Shown here one piece after another: positions 51,189 through 60,846 of a stretch of 64,000 nt of DNA. A model generated the notes under the pieces. The model did not search any database. It saw only the letters and a list, made by a program, of their open reading frames with translations, and had not been told where the DNA came from. Both the position numbers and the translations under genes were made by a program. This DNA comes from JAAYAY01 sp963674575 (lineage in GTDB: Bacteria > Planctomycetota > Planctomycetia > Pirellulales > Thermoguttaceae), in the NCBI GenBank assembly GCA_963674575.2, contig CAXXQT010000003.1:124001-188000 (forward strand). The letters are read 5' to 3'. Position 1 is the stretch's first letter. Each line of letters starts with the position of its first letter.

Positions 51189-51794
51189 TCATACCTGCCT
51201 CACGACACCGACCAGCACCCCCAGGATCTTCGCATTCTTCACGTAGATCGGCTTCATTGAGGAATTGGCGGGCTGAAGTCGAATCCGATTCTTTTCCGGG
51301 AACCAGCGTTTCAGCGTCGCTTCCCCGTCGTCGGTCTGCGCCACGACGACCTGGCCCTTGCGGGCGGTTCGCTGCCGGCGAACGACCACGTAGTCTCCGT
51401 CCGCGATCTGCTCGTCGATCATCGATTCGCCGCTGACCTCCAGCACAAACAGGTCCTTGTCGGCGGAATCGAACATGTCGCCGAAGTCCACCCGTTCGTC
51501 CTGCTCGATCGCCTCGTGGAGAACACCGGCGGCCACCTGACCGACCAGGGGGAGCCCTCGTTCGCTGGCGGGCTCCGTTGCAAGCTGAATCGCCCGCGAC
51601 ATGTTCGGCTCCCGCGTGATCAGCTCCTTCTTTTCGAGGGCCTTCAAGTGACACATCACCCCGTTGGGGGATTTGATCTTGAAGTGCTCGCCAATTTCCC
51701 GAACCGTCGGGCCGTAGCCCCGGTTTCGGATCTTGCTGCGGATGAATTCATAAACGGCTCGTTGCCGTTGCGTCAATTGCACGTCCGTTTCCAT
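51189..51794 (-). CDS. lexA: LexA SOS repressor
   Basis: A 201-residue repressor-protease of normal length. The winged HTH is at residues 1-65 (QRAVYEFIRSKIRNRGYGPT). The self-cleavage site is Ala89-Gly90 (VAAG). The catalytic dyad is Ser124 (SGESM) and Lys162 (EATLKRW). It represses DNA-repair genes until RecA triggers its cleavage. AGGAG lies seven bases before the ATG. A GTAC inverted repeat sits between its likely -35 and -10 and may be its own operator. Confidence 0.95.
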   Translation of the reverse strand: METDVQLTQRQRAVYEFIRSKIRNRGYGPTVREIGEHFKIKSPNGVMCHLKALEKKELITREPNMSRAIQLATEPASERGLPLVGQVAAGVLHEAIEQDERVDFGDMFDSADKDLFVLEVSGESMIDEQIADGDYVVVRRQRTARKGQVVVAQTDDGEATLKRWFPEKNRIRLQPANSSMKPIYVKNAKILGVLVGVVRQV

Positions 51795-51846
51795 GACCGA
51801 TCTCCTGCGACCCAGATTGGGGGCGATTCGTGTCCCCTCGTGAACA

Positions 51847-51876
51847 ATAGTACAATATACGGCTGTACACAGTCAA
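51847..51876 (-). promoter_or_regulatory. Candidate lexA promoter with embedded GTAC palindrome
   Basis: On the minus strand TTGACT (51871-51876) and TACTAT (51847-51852) are 18 bp apart. Between and partly over them is TGTACAGCCGTATATTGTAC (51850-51869), with GTAC arms at both ends. Such a palindrome at this place suggests LexA autoregulation, but the motif is not one of the best-known SOS boxes. Confidence 0.5.
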
Positions 51877-51977
51877 GGGGAAGGCACGGTTTTGTCGTGA
51901 TTGGACAGACCAGGGAAAGCGGGGGGCTTCAGTTCGTGTCCGGCCACTCGAGCGGCTTCATGCCGCGTTGGGGGAAG

Positions 51978-52991
51978 TCAACGCAGAAACATGAGGGCGA
52001 AGGATTGGAGCACGTAGCCGGCCAGGCCGAAGACAACGATCAGGATGATGGCAGCCCGGCAAAGGGACCGCGTGGTCTCAAGCCGCACCTGAAGCGATTC
52101 GGCGGTCTGTTGGCACAGTTTGCCGAGGGAATCCGCAAGGCGTCCGGCTTCTTCTCCCGAGGCAATCATCGTCTTGTCGTTTTCGTTGAGCACCGGGCAG
52201 TTGTCCAGGCTCTCCGAAAGGGAGTGTCCCTGTTCGAGATAGGGTATGGCGGCCAGGAAGTCGTCTTGCACGGCCAGGTTGCCGACCGAATCGCAGGCGA
52301 GGCGAACCATGCGCGGCACGGACATGCCGCTTGTGCTGTACAGCAGGCCGAAGGCATGGAAGAAGCGGTTGACGGACAGATCTCGCACGCAGGGGCCGAT
52401 CACGGGCAGCATGAGCAGGAGCCGATCGAAGAGTCGGCGCAACGGGGTTACGTTTGCAACCAGAAGCACAAGGGCAGCCAGCGTGGCGAGTTGCCACAGG
52501 GCGGACCACAGTATCGACACGGCCCCAAGAAGAGAGAGGCGAAAGATCGCAACCAGGAGCACAAACGCCTGGGCCGCCAGAAAGAAGGCAAAGGGGACCA
52601 GCCACAGGTTCCTCATCGACTGGTAGGGGCGGTCCAGCAGTCGGCAGTGCTCTTCCAGGTACTGGAGAGCTTCTTCCGTTCGGCCGCTCTGCTCTCCGCA
52701 TCGCAGTGCCGGCAGGTAGAATCGGGGGAGGTGGGGGGCGATTTCCTCGAGGGCTTCGGAAAGAGACGCTCCGCTGCGGGTCTTCTCGACCAGGCGCTTA
52801 CCCGATGATCGCAGAAAGCCCTTGGGAGATGAATGGGTGCATGTTTCCAGGCTGTCGGGAACACTCAGCCCGGCCCGAAGGCACGTGGCCAGATTCCCGG
52901 AAAACACAGCCACGTCCCGGAGCAGGAGTCGCGGCGCGAGCCAGCGGAGCTCGCGTGCCAGTTCGTCCACGATTCCCTTGGGTGGTGCCAT
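51978..52991 (-). CDS. GspF/PilC-type secretion inner-membrane protein
   Basis: A 337-residue protein with two T2SF repeats. The first (about 25-125) shows LRAGLSVPDSLE and GASLSEALEE. The second (about 225-310) shows YSTSGMSVPRMVRLA, GHSLSESL and ASGEEAGRLADSL. Membrane helices lie at about 128-185 and 315-335. It would act as the platform protein of a type II secretion or type IV pilus machine, but no other such gene is nearby. Confidence 0.9.
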   Translation of the reverse strand: MAPPKGIVDELARELRWLAPRLLLRDVAVFSGNLATCLRAGLSVPDSLETCTHSSPKGFLRSSGKRLVEKTRSGASLSEALEEIAPHLPRFYLPALRCGEQSGRTEEALQYLEEHCRLLDRPYQSMRNLWLVPFAFFLAAQAFVLLVAIFRLSLLGAVSILWSALWQLATLAALVLLVANVTPLRRLFDRLLLMLPVIGPCVRDLSVNRFFHAFGLLYSTSGMSVPRMVRLACDSVGNLAVQDDFLAAIPYLEQGHSLSESLDNCPVLNENDKTMIASGEEAGRLADSLGKLCQQTAESLQVRLETTRSLCRAAIILIVVFGLAGYVLQSFALMFLR

Positions 52992-53035
52992 ATCGAAGGA
53001 GCCTCGAAAGGTCGCGATACTACCTCGTCGGGTGG

Positions 53036-53218
53036 GGGCAAGGCTGAGGACTGAAGGCTGAAGGACGGCAATACAAGGGTCTTCGGCGCATCGGAGTCGG
53101 CTCTCCGTTCCAGGCGACCTCGCATCGGAAACCCACAGCCTACAGTCTTAAGTTTCCAGCCCTAGCCCAGCATTTCATGGAGTCCGCAACTCTCGAAAGT
53201 CCCCTCCTTTTCACCTTC
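53036..53218 (+). repeat. CTTCAG-rich palindromic repeat, long copy
   Basis: GGGCAAGGCTGAGGACTGAA through GCGACCTCGCATCGGAAACC to CCTACAGTCTTAAG, then the shared tail GCAGCATTTCATGG, CTCTCGA and CCTCCTTTTC. It lies just before the proB stop. Confidence 0.6.
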
Positions 53219-53220
53219 TG

Positions 53221-54372
53221 CTACTTACTGTTCGGCGCCGTGACCAGAAGATTGTCCCGGTGGACGACTTCTTCGTAAGGGCAATGGCCCAGGATGGCCG
53301 GAATTTCCGCGGTTTTCAGGCCGCGAATTCGTCGAATGTCATCTGAACTGTAATTACTCAGCCCCCGAGCGAACTCGACGGAGTTGGCGTCGCAGACGGC
53401 CACGACGTCCCCTTTGGCGAAATGGCCGTTGACCTTCACGATTCCGATTGCCAACAGGCTGCTGCCGTTGTGTTCGACGGCTCGCCGCGCCCCGTCGTCT
53501 ACCAGGACGCGGCCTCGTGGCTGGACCGTGTAGCCGATCCAACGTTTCCGGGCAGCGAGGGCCTGGCCCTGGGTCAGGAAGGCGGTTCCAACCTGGTGCC
53601 CCTCAAGGATTTCCCGGAGGATGCCCGGCCTGCGGCCGCTGGCGATTATCACGTTTCCTCCCGAGGCCGTGGCCTGGCGGGCCGCCTCCAGCTTGCTCGC
53701 CATCCCTCCCTTGCCCAGTCCGGTCTTCGCATCTTGGGCCAGGGCATGGATTTCCGGGTTGAGGGTTTCGACCGTGGGCAGCACTTTTGCTTCGGGGTCA
53801 CCGGGAATGCCGTCGTAAAGTCCTTCCACGTCGGAAAGAAGGACCAGCAGGGGGGCTCGAATCAGGTTGGTCACGATTGCGGCCAGCCGATCGTTGTCGC
53901 CGAACGTGGTCTGCAATTCGTAGACGCTGACCGTGTCGTTTTCGTTGATGATCGGCACGACGCCGAATTCCAGGAGGGCGAGGATGGTGTTTCTCGCGTT
54001 CAGATAACGCTGGCGGTGGTCCAGGTCCTCCGCCGTCAGAAGGACCTGGCCCACGTGGCGTCCGTACTTGTGCAGGCTTCGCTCATAGGCTTCCACCAGC
54101 AGACTCTGCCCGGCTGCTGCCACGGCTTGAAGGTGGGCCAGGTCAGTTGGGCGGCTCCGCAGGCCCAGGCGTCCCATTCCCGCCCCCACGGCTCCGGAAC
54201 TGACGAGGACGACTTTTCGGTTCGTCGCCATGGCTTCGTGGATGTCTCGCGCGAGCAGATCGATCCGCTCCAGGTCGAGATTTCCGTCGGGTCGTGTGAG
54301 GACCCGTGTTCCGACTTTGACCACCAAAGTCGAGGCGGTTGTGGCGATTTCCTGGCGAACGATGTCAGTCAT
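53221..54372 (-). CDS. proB: Glutamate 5-kinase
   Basis: A 383-residue enzyme catalysing the first step of proline synthesis (glutamate plus ATP to glutamyl-5-phosphate). The amino-acid-kinase domain shows LVVKVGTRVLT, VSSGAVGAG, INENDTVS and GLGKGGMASKLEAA. A C-terminal PUA domain covers about residues 290-375 (GRVLVDDGARRAVEHNGSSL). The length is standard for the PUA-containing form. No proA is adjacent. No clear ribosome site is visible. Confidence 0.95.
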   Translation of the reverse strand: MTDIVRQEIATTASTLVVKVGTRVLTRPDGNLDLERIDLLARDIHEAMATNRKVVLVSSGAVGAGMGRLGLRSRPTDLAHLQAVAAAGQSLLVEAYERSLHKYGRHVGQVLLTAEDLDHRQRYLNARNTILALLEFGVVPIINENDTVSVYELQTTFGDNDRLAAIVTNLIRAPLLVLLSDVEGLYDGIPGDPEAKVLPTVETLNPEIHALAQDAKTGLGKGGMASKLEAARQATASGGNVIIASGRRPGILREILEGHQVGTAFLTQGQALAARKRWIGYTVQPRGRVLVDDGARRAVEHNGSSLLAIGIVKVNGHFAKGDVVAVCDANSVEFARGLSNYSSDDIRRIRGLKTAEIPAILGHCPYEEVVHRDNLLVTAPNSK

Positions 54373-54701
54373 AAGGGTGGGGAAGCGACAGAGAGGTTAC
54401 CAATTGGGTGGGGCCAAGACTCTCAGGATACTCGGTCAGGCCCCCCACCAAAAGCCGGCATGAACCCTCCATTCGGAAGATTTTGCACGTCCCAGTTGCG
54501 AGCTCCGATGCGATTGCGACCTCGCGGCTGGTTGTTAGGTTCATCATTCGACCTTACAATAGACGAGCAATCCGAGGCATCGTTCGGAGTGGTCTCGCTG
54601 GGCCCCACACCCTGAGGTTCCGGCGATGGCCGCCTTCTTTCCCGCTTCCCCCAACTTCGCAGGGAGTCGACTGCTAGGACGGCGGTCGATCAACAAATAC
54701 G
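54373..54701. other. Divergent promoter region between proB and purF
   Basis: A 329-nt gap without a gene. It holds a candidate purF promoter at 54532-54560 and presumably a proB promoter on the other strand, which I could not pinpoint. Confidence 0.5.
54532..54560 (+). promoter_or_regulatory. Candidate purF promoter
   Basis: TTGTTA (54532-54537) and TACAAT (54555-54560) with a 17-bp spacer, about 140 nt upstream of the purF start. Confidence 0.5.
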
Positions 54702-56276
54702 ATGAGTGAACTGCGAGAAGAATGCGGCGTCGCCGCTGTCTACCATCTTCCGGGGCGCGGTGTCAGTGCCCTCTGTCCCGACCAGGGGCCCGAAGAGGTC
54801 TCCCGATTGATGCCGCGCATGTTGCTCGACATCCAGAATCGCGGGCAGCTTGCTGCCGGGTTCACGACCTACAACGCCCATCGGAAGCAGTTGATCGACA
54901 CCCACAAGGAGGTGGGGTCGGTCTCCGAGGTGTTTCGCTTGAGCCACCGGGCCAAGTACGAGAGCCTCATGCGGGAGTATGTGGGACGGGCCGCCATTGG
55001 CCACGTCCGCTACGCCACCTGCGGCGCCGAAGACCGAAGCTACGCCCAGCCCTTCGAACGCCACCATATCAAGAAACACAAGTGGTTCAGCTTTGCCTTC
55101 AACGGGCAGCTTGCCAACTACGAAGAACTTCGCGACCAGCTCCTTGGCGACGAAGACAACTATCTCGCTCGGGAAACGGATACGGAAATCTTCATGCACG
55201 CCATCAGCACCGCCCTCTCGCGAGAGGTGCGTCCTCCGCTGATGGAGGTGTGCAGTCAATTGGCCCAGCGTTTCGACGGCGCCTACAGTCTCGTGTTCCT
55301 CGACGCCCTGGGCGACATGGTCGTCGCTCGCGATCCCTTGGGGATCAAGCCCCTCAGCTACGCCCTGGAGGGCCCGTTGTTTGCCGCGGCCAGCGAAAGC
55401 GTGGCCCTCGTCAACCTGGGTTTTTCCCCCGAGAGCATCAAGTCGTTGCTGCCGGGCCAGGCCGTTACGATCATGGACGGCCAACTGGAAATCCGCCAGT
55501 TCGCCCCCAGCCCGCGCCGGGCGCACTGCTTCTTCGAGTGGATCTATTTCTCCAACGTGGCCAGCACTCTCGACAATCGCGGCGTCTACATGACCCGCAA
55601 GTCGCTCGGCGAAGAGTTGGCCCAGATGGAGGACATCACGGTCGACGAAGACACGATCGTCGTGCCCGTTCCCGATACGAGCAAGGCTGCGGCCGACGCA
55701 ATGGCCTACAGCCTCGGTGTTCCCTGCCTTGAAGGTCTGATCCGCAATCGATATAGCGGTCGCACCTTTATCGAAGGCGGCGCCAAGCGAGCGCAGAAGG
55801 CCCAGACCAAGTACACGCCCCTGCGGGAAGTGCTCGAAGGCAAGCGGGTTCTCCTGGTCGAAGACTCGATCGTTCGTTCCACCACGATGCGCGTCCTTTT
55901 GAAGCGGATTCGCCAGCATGGGCTGGCACGCGAGGTTCACGTTCGCGTGGCCTGCCCGCCCATCGTCTCGCCCTGCTTCTACGGCATCGACATGTCGACG
56001 ATCAGCGAACTGTTCGCTCCTGCCTTTCTCCGAGGCGGTCCGCTGACCGAGGAGACGCAACGGGAGATGGCCGACGAACTGGGCGCCGACTCGCTCCGCT
56101 ACCTGCCCATCGACTCCATCGCCCGGGCGATCGGTCTCGATGCCGATCAGCTCTGCCGCGCTTGCATCACGGGCGAATATCCCACCGAGTGCGGGCGACA
56201 CTTGGCGCACCTCGCCCACACCAATCACCGCAACGGCGTCACCTCCCGTACGTACGAGACGGCCGAAGCGCGGTAA
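54702..56276 (+). CDS. purF: Amidophosphoribosyltransferase
   Basis: A 524-residue class II glutamine amidotransferase fused to a phosphoribosyltransferase, catalysing the first committed step of purine synthesis. The nucleophile Cys8 (ECGVAAVY) follows a short propeptide to be removed. The glutaminase domain shows GHVRYATCG and FAFNGQLAN. The PRPP-binding loop VLLVEDSIVRSTT is near residue 385, and the C-terminal CRACITGEYPT is usual for the family. A candidate promoter lies at 54532. Confidence 0.93.
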   Translation: MSELREECGVAAVYHLPGRGVSALCPDQGPEEVSRLMPRMLLDIQNRGQLAAGFTTYNAHRKQLIDTHKEVGSVSEVFRLSHRAKYESLMREYVGRAAIGHVRYATCGAEDRSYAQPFERHHIKKHKWFSFAFNGQLANYEELRDQLLGDEDNYLARETDTEIFMHAISTALSREVRPPLMEVCSQLAQRFDGAYSLVFLDALGDMVVARDPLGIKPLSYALEGPLFAAASESVALVNLGFSPESIKSLLPGQAVTIMDGQLEIRQFAPSPRRAHCFFEWIYFSNVASTLDNRGVYMTRKSLGEELAQMEDITVDEDTIVVPVPDTSKAAADAMAYSLGVPCLEGLIRNRYSGRTFIEGGAKRAQKAQTKYTPLREVLEGKRVLLVEDSIVRSTTMRVLLKRIRQHGLAREVHVRVACPPIVSPCFYGIDMSTISELFAPAFLRGGPLTEETQREMADELGADSLRYLPIDSIARAIGLDADQLCRACITGEYPTECGRHLAHLAHTNHRNGVTSRTYETAEAR

Positions 56277-56281
56277 GAGTT

Positions 56282-56346
56282 GCCACGAAAAACACAAAGA
56301 TGCCCGAAAAGGGGAAACGGCTTTTCGGGCCTGTGTTTTTCGTGGC
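56282..56346. terminator. Long hairpin between convergent purF and the giant gene
   Basis: GCCACGAAAAACAC pairs perfectly with GTGTTTTTCGTGGC, and inside it CCCGAAAAG pairs with CTTTTCGGG. The A/T-rich outer arm supplies T-runs on both strands, so it could terminate both convergent transcripts. The outer arm recurs at 61442-61595 and is also a common intergenic repeat. Confidence 0.65.
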
Positions 56347-56427
56347 TATTCGTCTCTCATAAGAGCCATCGGGGTCTGCCGGGATGTTTGTGAGAGGTGG
56401 CCGGCAAAGTTGTATGCGAGCCGTCTC

Positions 56428-59400
56428 CTACCACGTTCCGATCAGCCACAGGCGGTAATCGAGATCCTCGGTCTTGGCCGTGTCTTCCCGGGTGCTGCTG
56501 TCGGTCGATCGGGCATAAACGAGGTCGAAGTACAGCGCCTCGTTGTGATAGACGCTGCCGGCGGCGTCTTCCAGCACCGTGGAACTGCCCTGGCCAACGA
56601 AGGAATCGTCGCCCGAGGAATCGTAGAGGTAGGCTCGATCGAGGCACGTGGCGGTTTCCGAGCCGGTGGCCGTGACCGACGAGAATCCCCGCACGTAGTG
56701 GTAGAAGCTGCTCGAAGAGTCGGTGAGCGTGCTGTAGGACGGGCGGCCTGTGTAGCGGTTGCCGCCGTTCGAGTTGCCGGTCAGGCCTGCCGTGTCGTCG
56801 CCGCCTCGCGTGGCGTAGATATACAGCCGTTCGAAACCGGCGGCGGTTGCGTCCGACCAGCCCTCGGCACGGTCCATGGTGGCCGAGGTGGGCGTGGCGG
56901 TCAGCGTGTCGTCGCCCGCACTGTCGTAGAGATAGGCATAGCTGCGGGCGCTGCTGGGCGAGTCGGCCGACACGTCCTCGAAACCATTGGCGTAGAAGTA
57001 GAAGGAGCGCTGCGAGTCGGTGAGGATGCTGTGGCTCGTGTAGCTGTAGAACCGATTCATGTTCGTATCGGAGCCGGTCAGGGTGGCCCAGTCGTTTCCG
57101 CCGCTCATGCCGTAGGCATAGACCGTCTGGAACCCCGCGGCCGACACCGTACTTGCCGTTTCGCCGTCCGCATCCCGTTCCAGCACGACGCCGTCCGGGT
57201 CGGCATCGAGTCCATCATTCCCGGCTGAGCCATAGAGGAAAGCGCAATCCCGTCCATCGCCCGGCGCTTCCACGGAAACGTCCTCGAAGCCCTCCACGCG
57301 GTACGAAAAACTCCGCGTCGAATCGGTCAGCGTCGTGTAACCGGCATAGCTCCGCAGTTGGTTCGCTCCGTCCGAGCCGATGAGTGTGGCCGCATCGTCG
57401 CCCTCGCCGGAGTCGATGGTGACGGTTTCAAAGCCCGTAGCCGAGATGTCAAACGCTCCCGCTTGGGAGAACTGGACGCCTTCCGAGTCGAAAAGGGCTG
57501 TCTCGTCAGCATTGGTTCCGCAGATCGTGATGCGGTCGGCTCCCTCTCCGCCGAGGATGTGGACCTGTGCAAAGGACTCGGGATCGTAGAGGGTCACGGT
57601 TCTATTGACTCTCACTTGATGGGAAGAAACCCCGGCGACTCCGAGCGTGATGACCACAACATCGTTGCCGTCTGTTGTCTCAACGACGATCGGATGAGTT
57701 TCGTAGACGCCCATATCGGTCCTGGCACCGTAGACTCTCGAGAAACCGGCAAGATCGTAGTGGATGGCATAGTCTCCGATCGTGCCGCTTCCGTCCAGGT
57801 CGATTACCGTGTCCGGCCCGTCCGCGTCCGAATCAATCTCATCGAGAAACAGATTGTTGCCCATATCGATGGCCGGGCTGCCGGGCTGGAGCGTCACGTT
57901 GCCGTAATCATCGTCGGACGTCCCATACACTCCGTCGTCGCCGGGCGACGGGTCGCGAATGAAGAGGGGATCCACGTCGACAAGGCTGTTTTCGCTCGTG
58001 CAGGAACCGGCGAGCTGCGGCGATGCGGGGGCGGGGTCGAGGGCAACGGAGGAACCGGCGACCTGCGGCGATGCGGGGACGGAGTTGAGGGCAACGATCG
58101 AGTTCTTGATCGTCGCCGTGTCGCTCGTCCAGATGCCGCCGGCACTTGTGGAGGCGGTGTTTCCGGCGATCGTCGAACTGGTGATGGTCAGCACGCCCCC
58201 GGAAATTGCACCGCCATATTCTGCGGAGTTGCCGACGATCCGTGAATTGGTCACGGTGGCGCCTGCGCCCATGGAGCAACCAATGGCCCCTCCCGAAGAT
58301 GCTGCTGCGTTTCCTGTGAAGGACGAGTCCAGAACGACCAGTGGACCGGCGTAGTCATGTGAAATGGCTCCACCGGAATAGGTGGTTGCCTGGTTTCGCA
58401 CGAATTCGCACGCGTTGATTATCATCGATCCATAGGCATACTCGATGGCCCCGCCGCCGCCGGCCGAATTGTCGGCGAAGGTGGACTCTGCAATGACGAT
58501 GTGGGAGCAGAGGCCGTTGATTGCCCCGCCGCGCGTTGCCGAATTCTCCGAGAAGGCACTGTCAGCCGCTGTGATCGGGCCATTCAAACTGCGAATCGCC
58601 CCACCCTCGTCTAACGCGGAATTGCCGGAGAATTCGCAGCTGGCAAGAGCGATCGTCCCTTCGTTGCTGTAGATCGCTCCACCGTCGTATTCCGCCGAGT
58701 TGGCGGCGAGTTGGCTGCCGGCAAGAGTGAGGGTTCCGTGGTTGTTGTACAATGCTCCCCCGTCATTGGTTGCCGAATTGTCGTGCAACTGGCAACTCAG
58801 CAGATCGATCGTTCCCTGGCTGAAGACTGCTCCGCCATTCGACGCGGAATTGCCTGAAAGTTCGCAGTTTGTGAGCGAAAGCGTGCCACTGACGTTGTGG
58901 ATTGCTCCTCCGGATCCGGTGGTCACGTTGTTGACAAGAGACGATTCGTTGAGGCTCAAAAGCCCGTAATTTGTGATCCCGCCGCCCGTGACCGTCAGGC
59001 CCGAGAGTGTCACCTCGGCATCGGCTGCTACGGAAAACACTCGGCTCAAGTCGTCTCCGTCGACGGTCAGGGAAGCGAGGGCGGAAGCGTCGATTGTCAA
59101 CTCGCCGTCGAGGAAGAGCTGCACTCCGTGCAGCGTGATTGTTGCACCATCCAGAGCCGAAGCCAAGGTGACCGTATTGCCCGTCACGCTTCCGGTCGAC
59201 ACGTACCAGGCGGCCTCGCGCAACGTGATATCCCCATCATAGAGGTCGAATTCGTCGTCGTTTGCCGTCACGATCGCCGAGGGTGTTTCCCGACCCGAAG
59301 CAGGATTCGCCTGAAGTTCGTAGGCCCCGGCATCCGCGGCGTTTCCGTAAGTCCGCGGGGCGCCGTTCAGGTCTGCGGTAATCACGTAGTCTCCGAGGGC

Positions 59401-60846
59401 CTCGCTTCCGTCCAGGTCGATGGCGGCGTCAGGCCCGGCCGCGTCGGAATCGACTTCGTCCAGAAACAGGTCGTTTCCCAGGTCAATGGCCGGACTTTCG
59501 GGCAGGAGGGTCAGGTCGCCTGGGTCATCCGCCGTTCCCCACACACCGTCCGTTCCCGGCGATGGATCGGTTGTGAAGAGCGGATCGATGCCGACGAGAC
59601 TGTTGTCGCTTGTATAGGAACCGACGATCTGGGACGATGCGGGGGCCGAGTTGAGGGCAACGATTGAGTTCCTGATGGTCGTGTTGCCTGCCGAAATACC
59701 GCCGCCGGTTGCGGAGGCCGTGTTCCAGGCGACCGTCGAATGGGTCAAGGTCAGGTTGCAGCCACCGTAGATCCCGCCGCCATTGCTGGCGGAATTGCCC
59801 ACGAGGACCGAATTGGTCAGGCGAACGGTGCTGCTGCTGGCAAACGCACAGAGAACGCCGCCGTAGGAATTCGCCGAGTTGCCCAGAAAGGTGGAGTCGA
59901 CGGCACTGAGCGTCCCGGAGTGCATGTAAACGACGCCCCCATGGCCTGATGTGGCGCTATTCCGCAAGAACGCACTGTCGGCGATCGTCGTCGAACTGTA
60001 CTGCGCATAGATGGCCCCGCCGCTGGACGCCGAGTTGTCGGAGAAGGTCGAACCGCTGATGGTGAGAGCGAGGGAATACGCTTCAATGGCGCCGCCCGAA
60101 TTGGCCGTGTTGTCCGAGAAGGTGGTATCGATCACGGTCAAAGAGCTGATGCGACCGTAGATGCCGCCTCCCTGGCTTGTTGCCGAATTGTCATTTATCT
60201 CGCAAGCGGTAAGTACCACGGTTCCGTCATAGTCATAAATGGCTCCGCCATCACCTGTTGCCGAGTTGCCGGTGATTTCGCAGTCCGTAAACGAAAGCGT
60301 ACCGCCGATGTTGCGGATAGCCCCACCGTCTCCCGTTACTGCACCGCCGGTGAGCGTTGCGCCGGAAAGGTCAAGGCCGGCCCCGTCGTGCAGATCGAAG
60401 ATCCGGTCGATGCTGTTTGCGTCGATGGTTGCCGAGCCGAAGTTGAACACATCGATCGTGAGACCCTCTTCGTCCGTGATGTCCAGGTCACCCGTGGCCG
60501 ATGCATCCTCACCGGTCCCCGTAAGGGAAAGGCTGTAGGTCATGGGCATGAGCCGGACCGTGTCCGGCCCGTCCAGGGCGTTGGCTTCCATGATGGCCGC
60601 TCGGAGGGTCGTGTTTCCCAGGGCATCGGCGGCAATGCCGTCGCCGGGATTGGCGTCAACCGTGTCCGAACCGTCGGTTACGAGAAACACGGCCAGAAGC
60701 TGACGCCGCTCCAAGGGTTCCAAGTGAAGCCGGCGAGAGAGTATGCACGATCGCGCGGATGCCCGATCGTGACGACCTTGTGATTCGTGGCGAAGTGGCG
60801 CAAAAACCCCTTGTAGGTAGTCTGCGACTCGGCTAAGGCTGCCCAT
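56428..60846 (-). CDS. Giant planctomycete beta-helix surface protein with internal duplications
   Basis: About 1472 residues. The start is ATG 60846 with GGGGG nearby. The export motif LEPLERRQLLA is at residues 42-52. CSLREA-like segments (NTTLRAAIMEAN, ITLREAAW) open two long beta-helix units rich in GGAIY-type, NSA...GGA repeats as in Pmp outer-membrane proteins. Each unit ends with the same block (DPLF, SPAIDxGN, LFLDE, GDYxI), so the protein arose from an internal duplication of roughly 450 residues. The last ~420 residues hold three to four repeats with LTDSxxSFxY and YLYDSAGDDT. No C-terminal anchor is obvious. It is probably exported to the cell surface, role unknown. Confidence 0.85.
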   Translation of the reverse strand: MGSLSRVADYLQGVFAPLRHESQGRHDRASARSCILSRRLHLEPLERRQLLAVFLVTDGSDTVDANPGDGIAADALGNTTLRAAIMEANALDGPDTVRLMPMTYSLSLTGTGEDASATGDLDITDEEGLTIDVFNFGSATIDANSIDRIFDLHDGAGLDLSGATLTGGAVTGDGGAIRNIGGTLSFTDCEITGNSATGDGGAIYDYDGTVVLTACEINDNSATSQGGGIYGRISSLTVIDTTFSDNTANSGGAIEAYSLALTISGSTFSDNSASSGGAIYAQYSSTTIADSAFLRNSATSGHGGVVYMHSGTLSAVDSTFLGNSANSYGGVLCAFASSSTVRLTNSVLVGNSASNGGGIYGGCNLTLTHSTVAWNTASATGGGISAGNTTIRNSIVALNSAPASSQIVGSYTSDNSLVGIDPLFTTDPSPGTDGVWGTADDPGDLTLLPESPAIDLGNDLFLDEVDSDAAGPDAAIDLDGSEALGDYVITADLNGAPRTYGNAADAGAYELQANPASGRETPSAIVTANDDEFDLYDGDITLREAAWYVSTGSVTGNTVTLASALDGATITLHGVQLFLDGELTIDASALASLTVDGDDLSRVFSVAADAEVTLSGLTVTGGGITNYGLLSLNESSLVNNVTTGSGGAIHNVSGTLSLTNCELSGNSASNGGAVFSQGTIDLLSCQLHDNSATNDGGALYNNHGTLTLAGSQLAANSAEYDGGAIYSNEGTIALASCEFSGNSALDEGGAIRSLNGPITAADSAFSENSATRGGAINGLCSHIVIAESTFADNSAGGGGAIEYAYGSMIINACEFVRNQATTYSGGAISHDYAGPLVVLDSSFTGNAAASSGGAIGCSMGAGATVTNSRIVGNSAEYGGAISGGVLTITSSTIAGNTASTSAGGIWTSDTATIKNSIVALNSVPASPQVAGSSVALDPAPASPQLAGSCTSENSLVDVDPLFIRDPSPGDDGVYGTSDDDYGNVTLQPGSPAIDMGNNLFLDEIDSDADGPDTVIDLDGSGTIGDYAIHYDLAGFSRVYGARTDMGVYETHPIVVETTDGNDVVVITLGVAGVSSHQVRVNRTVTLYDPESFAQVHILGGEGADRITICGTNADETALFDSEGVQFSQAGAFDISATGFETVTIDSGEGDDAATLIGSDGANQLRSYAGYTTLTDSTRSFSYRVEGFEDVSVEAPGDGRDCAFLYGSAGNDGLDADPDGVVLERDADGETASTVSAAGFQTVYAYGMSGGNDWATLTGSDTNMNRFYSYTSHSILTDSQRSFYFYANGFEDVSADSPSSARSYAYLYDSAGDDTLTATPTSATMDRAEGWSDATAAGFERLYIYATRGGDDTAGLTGNSNGGNRYTGRPSYSTLTDSSSSFYHYVRGFSSVTATGSETATCLDRAYLYDSSGDDSFVGQGSSTVLEDAAGSVYHNEALYFDLVYARSTDSSTREDTAKTEDLDYRLWLIGTW
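58005..58097 (-). repeat. 45-nt in-frame tandem duplication inside the giant gene
   Basis: Two adjacent units of 45 nt, each with GAACCGGCGA, CTGCGGCGATGCGGGG and GAGGGCAACG, encode VALNSVPASPQVAGS followed by VALDPAPASPQLAGS. The corresponding place in the first half of the protein has only one unit. Confidence 0.75.

Noticed and set aside
54690..56297. 535-codon frame opposite purF
   Set aside because: It mirrors the purF coding frame on the other strand. It has no ribosome site or recognisable motif, and long antisense frames are expected in high-GC genes.
57675..60783. Many plus-strand frames within the giant gene
   Set aside because: They are antisense shadows of the repetitive beta-helix coding region with no independent support.
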